Source of the DNA: Candidatus Saccharimonadia bacterium
GTDB lineage: Bacteria; Patescibacteriota; Saccharimonadia; Saccharimonadales; Saccharimonadaceae
Reading direction: 5' to 3'
Length of the DNA: 5,690 nucleotides
Assembly (NCBI GenBank): GCA_023259925.1
Contig: JALRDS010000067.1
Location: 1-5,690 of the forward strand
The translations under genes and the position numbers were made by a program. Positions 5,615 through 5,690 of the stretch are shown here, piece after piece (within the stretch, counting starts at the first letter, position 1; each line of letters opens with the position of its first letter). The notes beneath the pieces are model-generated. The model saw only the letters and a list, made by a program, of their open reading frames with translations, was not told where the DNA came from and searched no databases.

Positions 5615-5690
5615 TTATTGCGCTGGTTGCACTTCAACAGTATCTGGCGCATCTACATTAATACTATTTGTATCAGTTCCGGCCATATTA
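5615..5690 (-). CDS. C-terminal end of an unidentified protein
   Basis: The - strand is open from the right edge to a TAA at 5615-5617 and ends with the residues AGTDTNSINVDAPDTVEVQPAQ. The tail is acidic and rich in Asp, Thr, Val, Gln and Pro with no basic residue, like a disordered C-terminal extension. An ATG at 5685-5687 is in frame, but a 23-residue gene is unlikely. A strong terminator lies 25 bases downstream, which is the main support for a real gene end. It is transcribed towards the dcw operon. I do not recognise the family; too little is present. Confidence 0.6.
   Translation of the reverse strand, partial: NMAGTDTNSINVDAPDTVEVQPAQ

Noticed and set aside
5600..5690. A + strand gene starting TTG at 5609 after GGAGG at 5600-5604
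   Set aside because: It stays open to the edge and has a ribosome-like site, but spacing is only four bases. The terminator at 5562-5589 with its T tract on the - strand and the acidic tail favour the - strand reading.

Overview
The window carries the 3' part of a compact division and cell wall (dcw) operon on the + strand, followed by about 0.8 kb of AT-rich DNA without a convincing gene and, at the right edge, the 3' end of a gene on the - strand. All four complete genes read through in the standard code. The proteins are clear members of their families but diverged from the E. coli and Bacillus versions. The reduced gene set, tight packing and divergence suggest a small-genome bacterium, possibly of the candidate phyla radiation (Saccharibacteria-like). 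That placement is an inference from gene style, not a database result.

Layout. Bases 1-457 hold the C-terminal part of a class B penicillin-binding protein (FtsI/PBP type, KTGTS motif). Next come mraY (459-1499), ftsW (1499-2770), murG (2706-3860) and a ftsQ/divIB-like gene (3860-4810). The junctions are 1 base apart, a TAATG overlap, a 65-base overlap and another TAATG overlap, so the block is almost certainly one transcript with coupled translation. A short GC-rich hairpin after ftsQ probably ends it.

How the genes work together. MraY makes lipid I and MurG converts it to lipid II. FtsW polymerises lipid II into glycan strands and the class B PBP cross-links them. FtsQ is the bitopic scaffold that helps position and activate FtsW-PBP in the divisome. 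The block therefore holds the membrane stages of septal wall synthesis. The cytoplasmic ligases (murC, D, E, F), ddl, ftsA and ftsZ that accompany these genes in many bacteria are not between or just after them.

Bases 4811-5614 are much richer in A+T (about 27-32% G+C in sampled lines against about 48% in a sampled coding line). They contain two hairpins with 9-12 bp stems, five copies of GTTCTA (four direct, one inverted), a 14-nt near-repeat, one exact DnaA-box match and a few short open frames. A strong hairpin with a T tract on the - strand ends the convergent gene at the right edge. No established new system can be demonstrated; the AT-rich region and the ftsW/murG dual-coding overlap are the parts most worth a second look.
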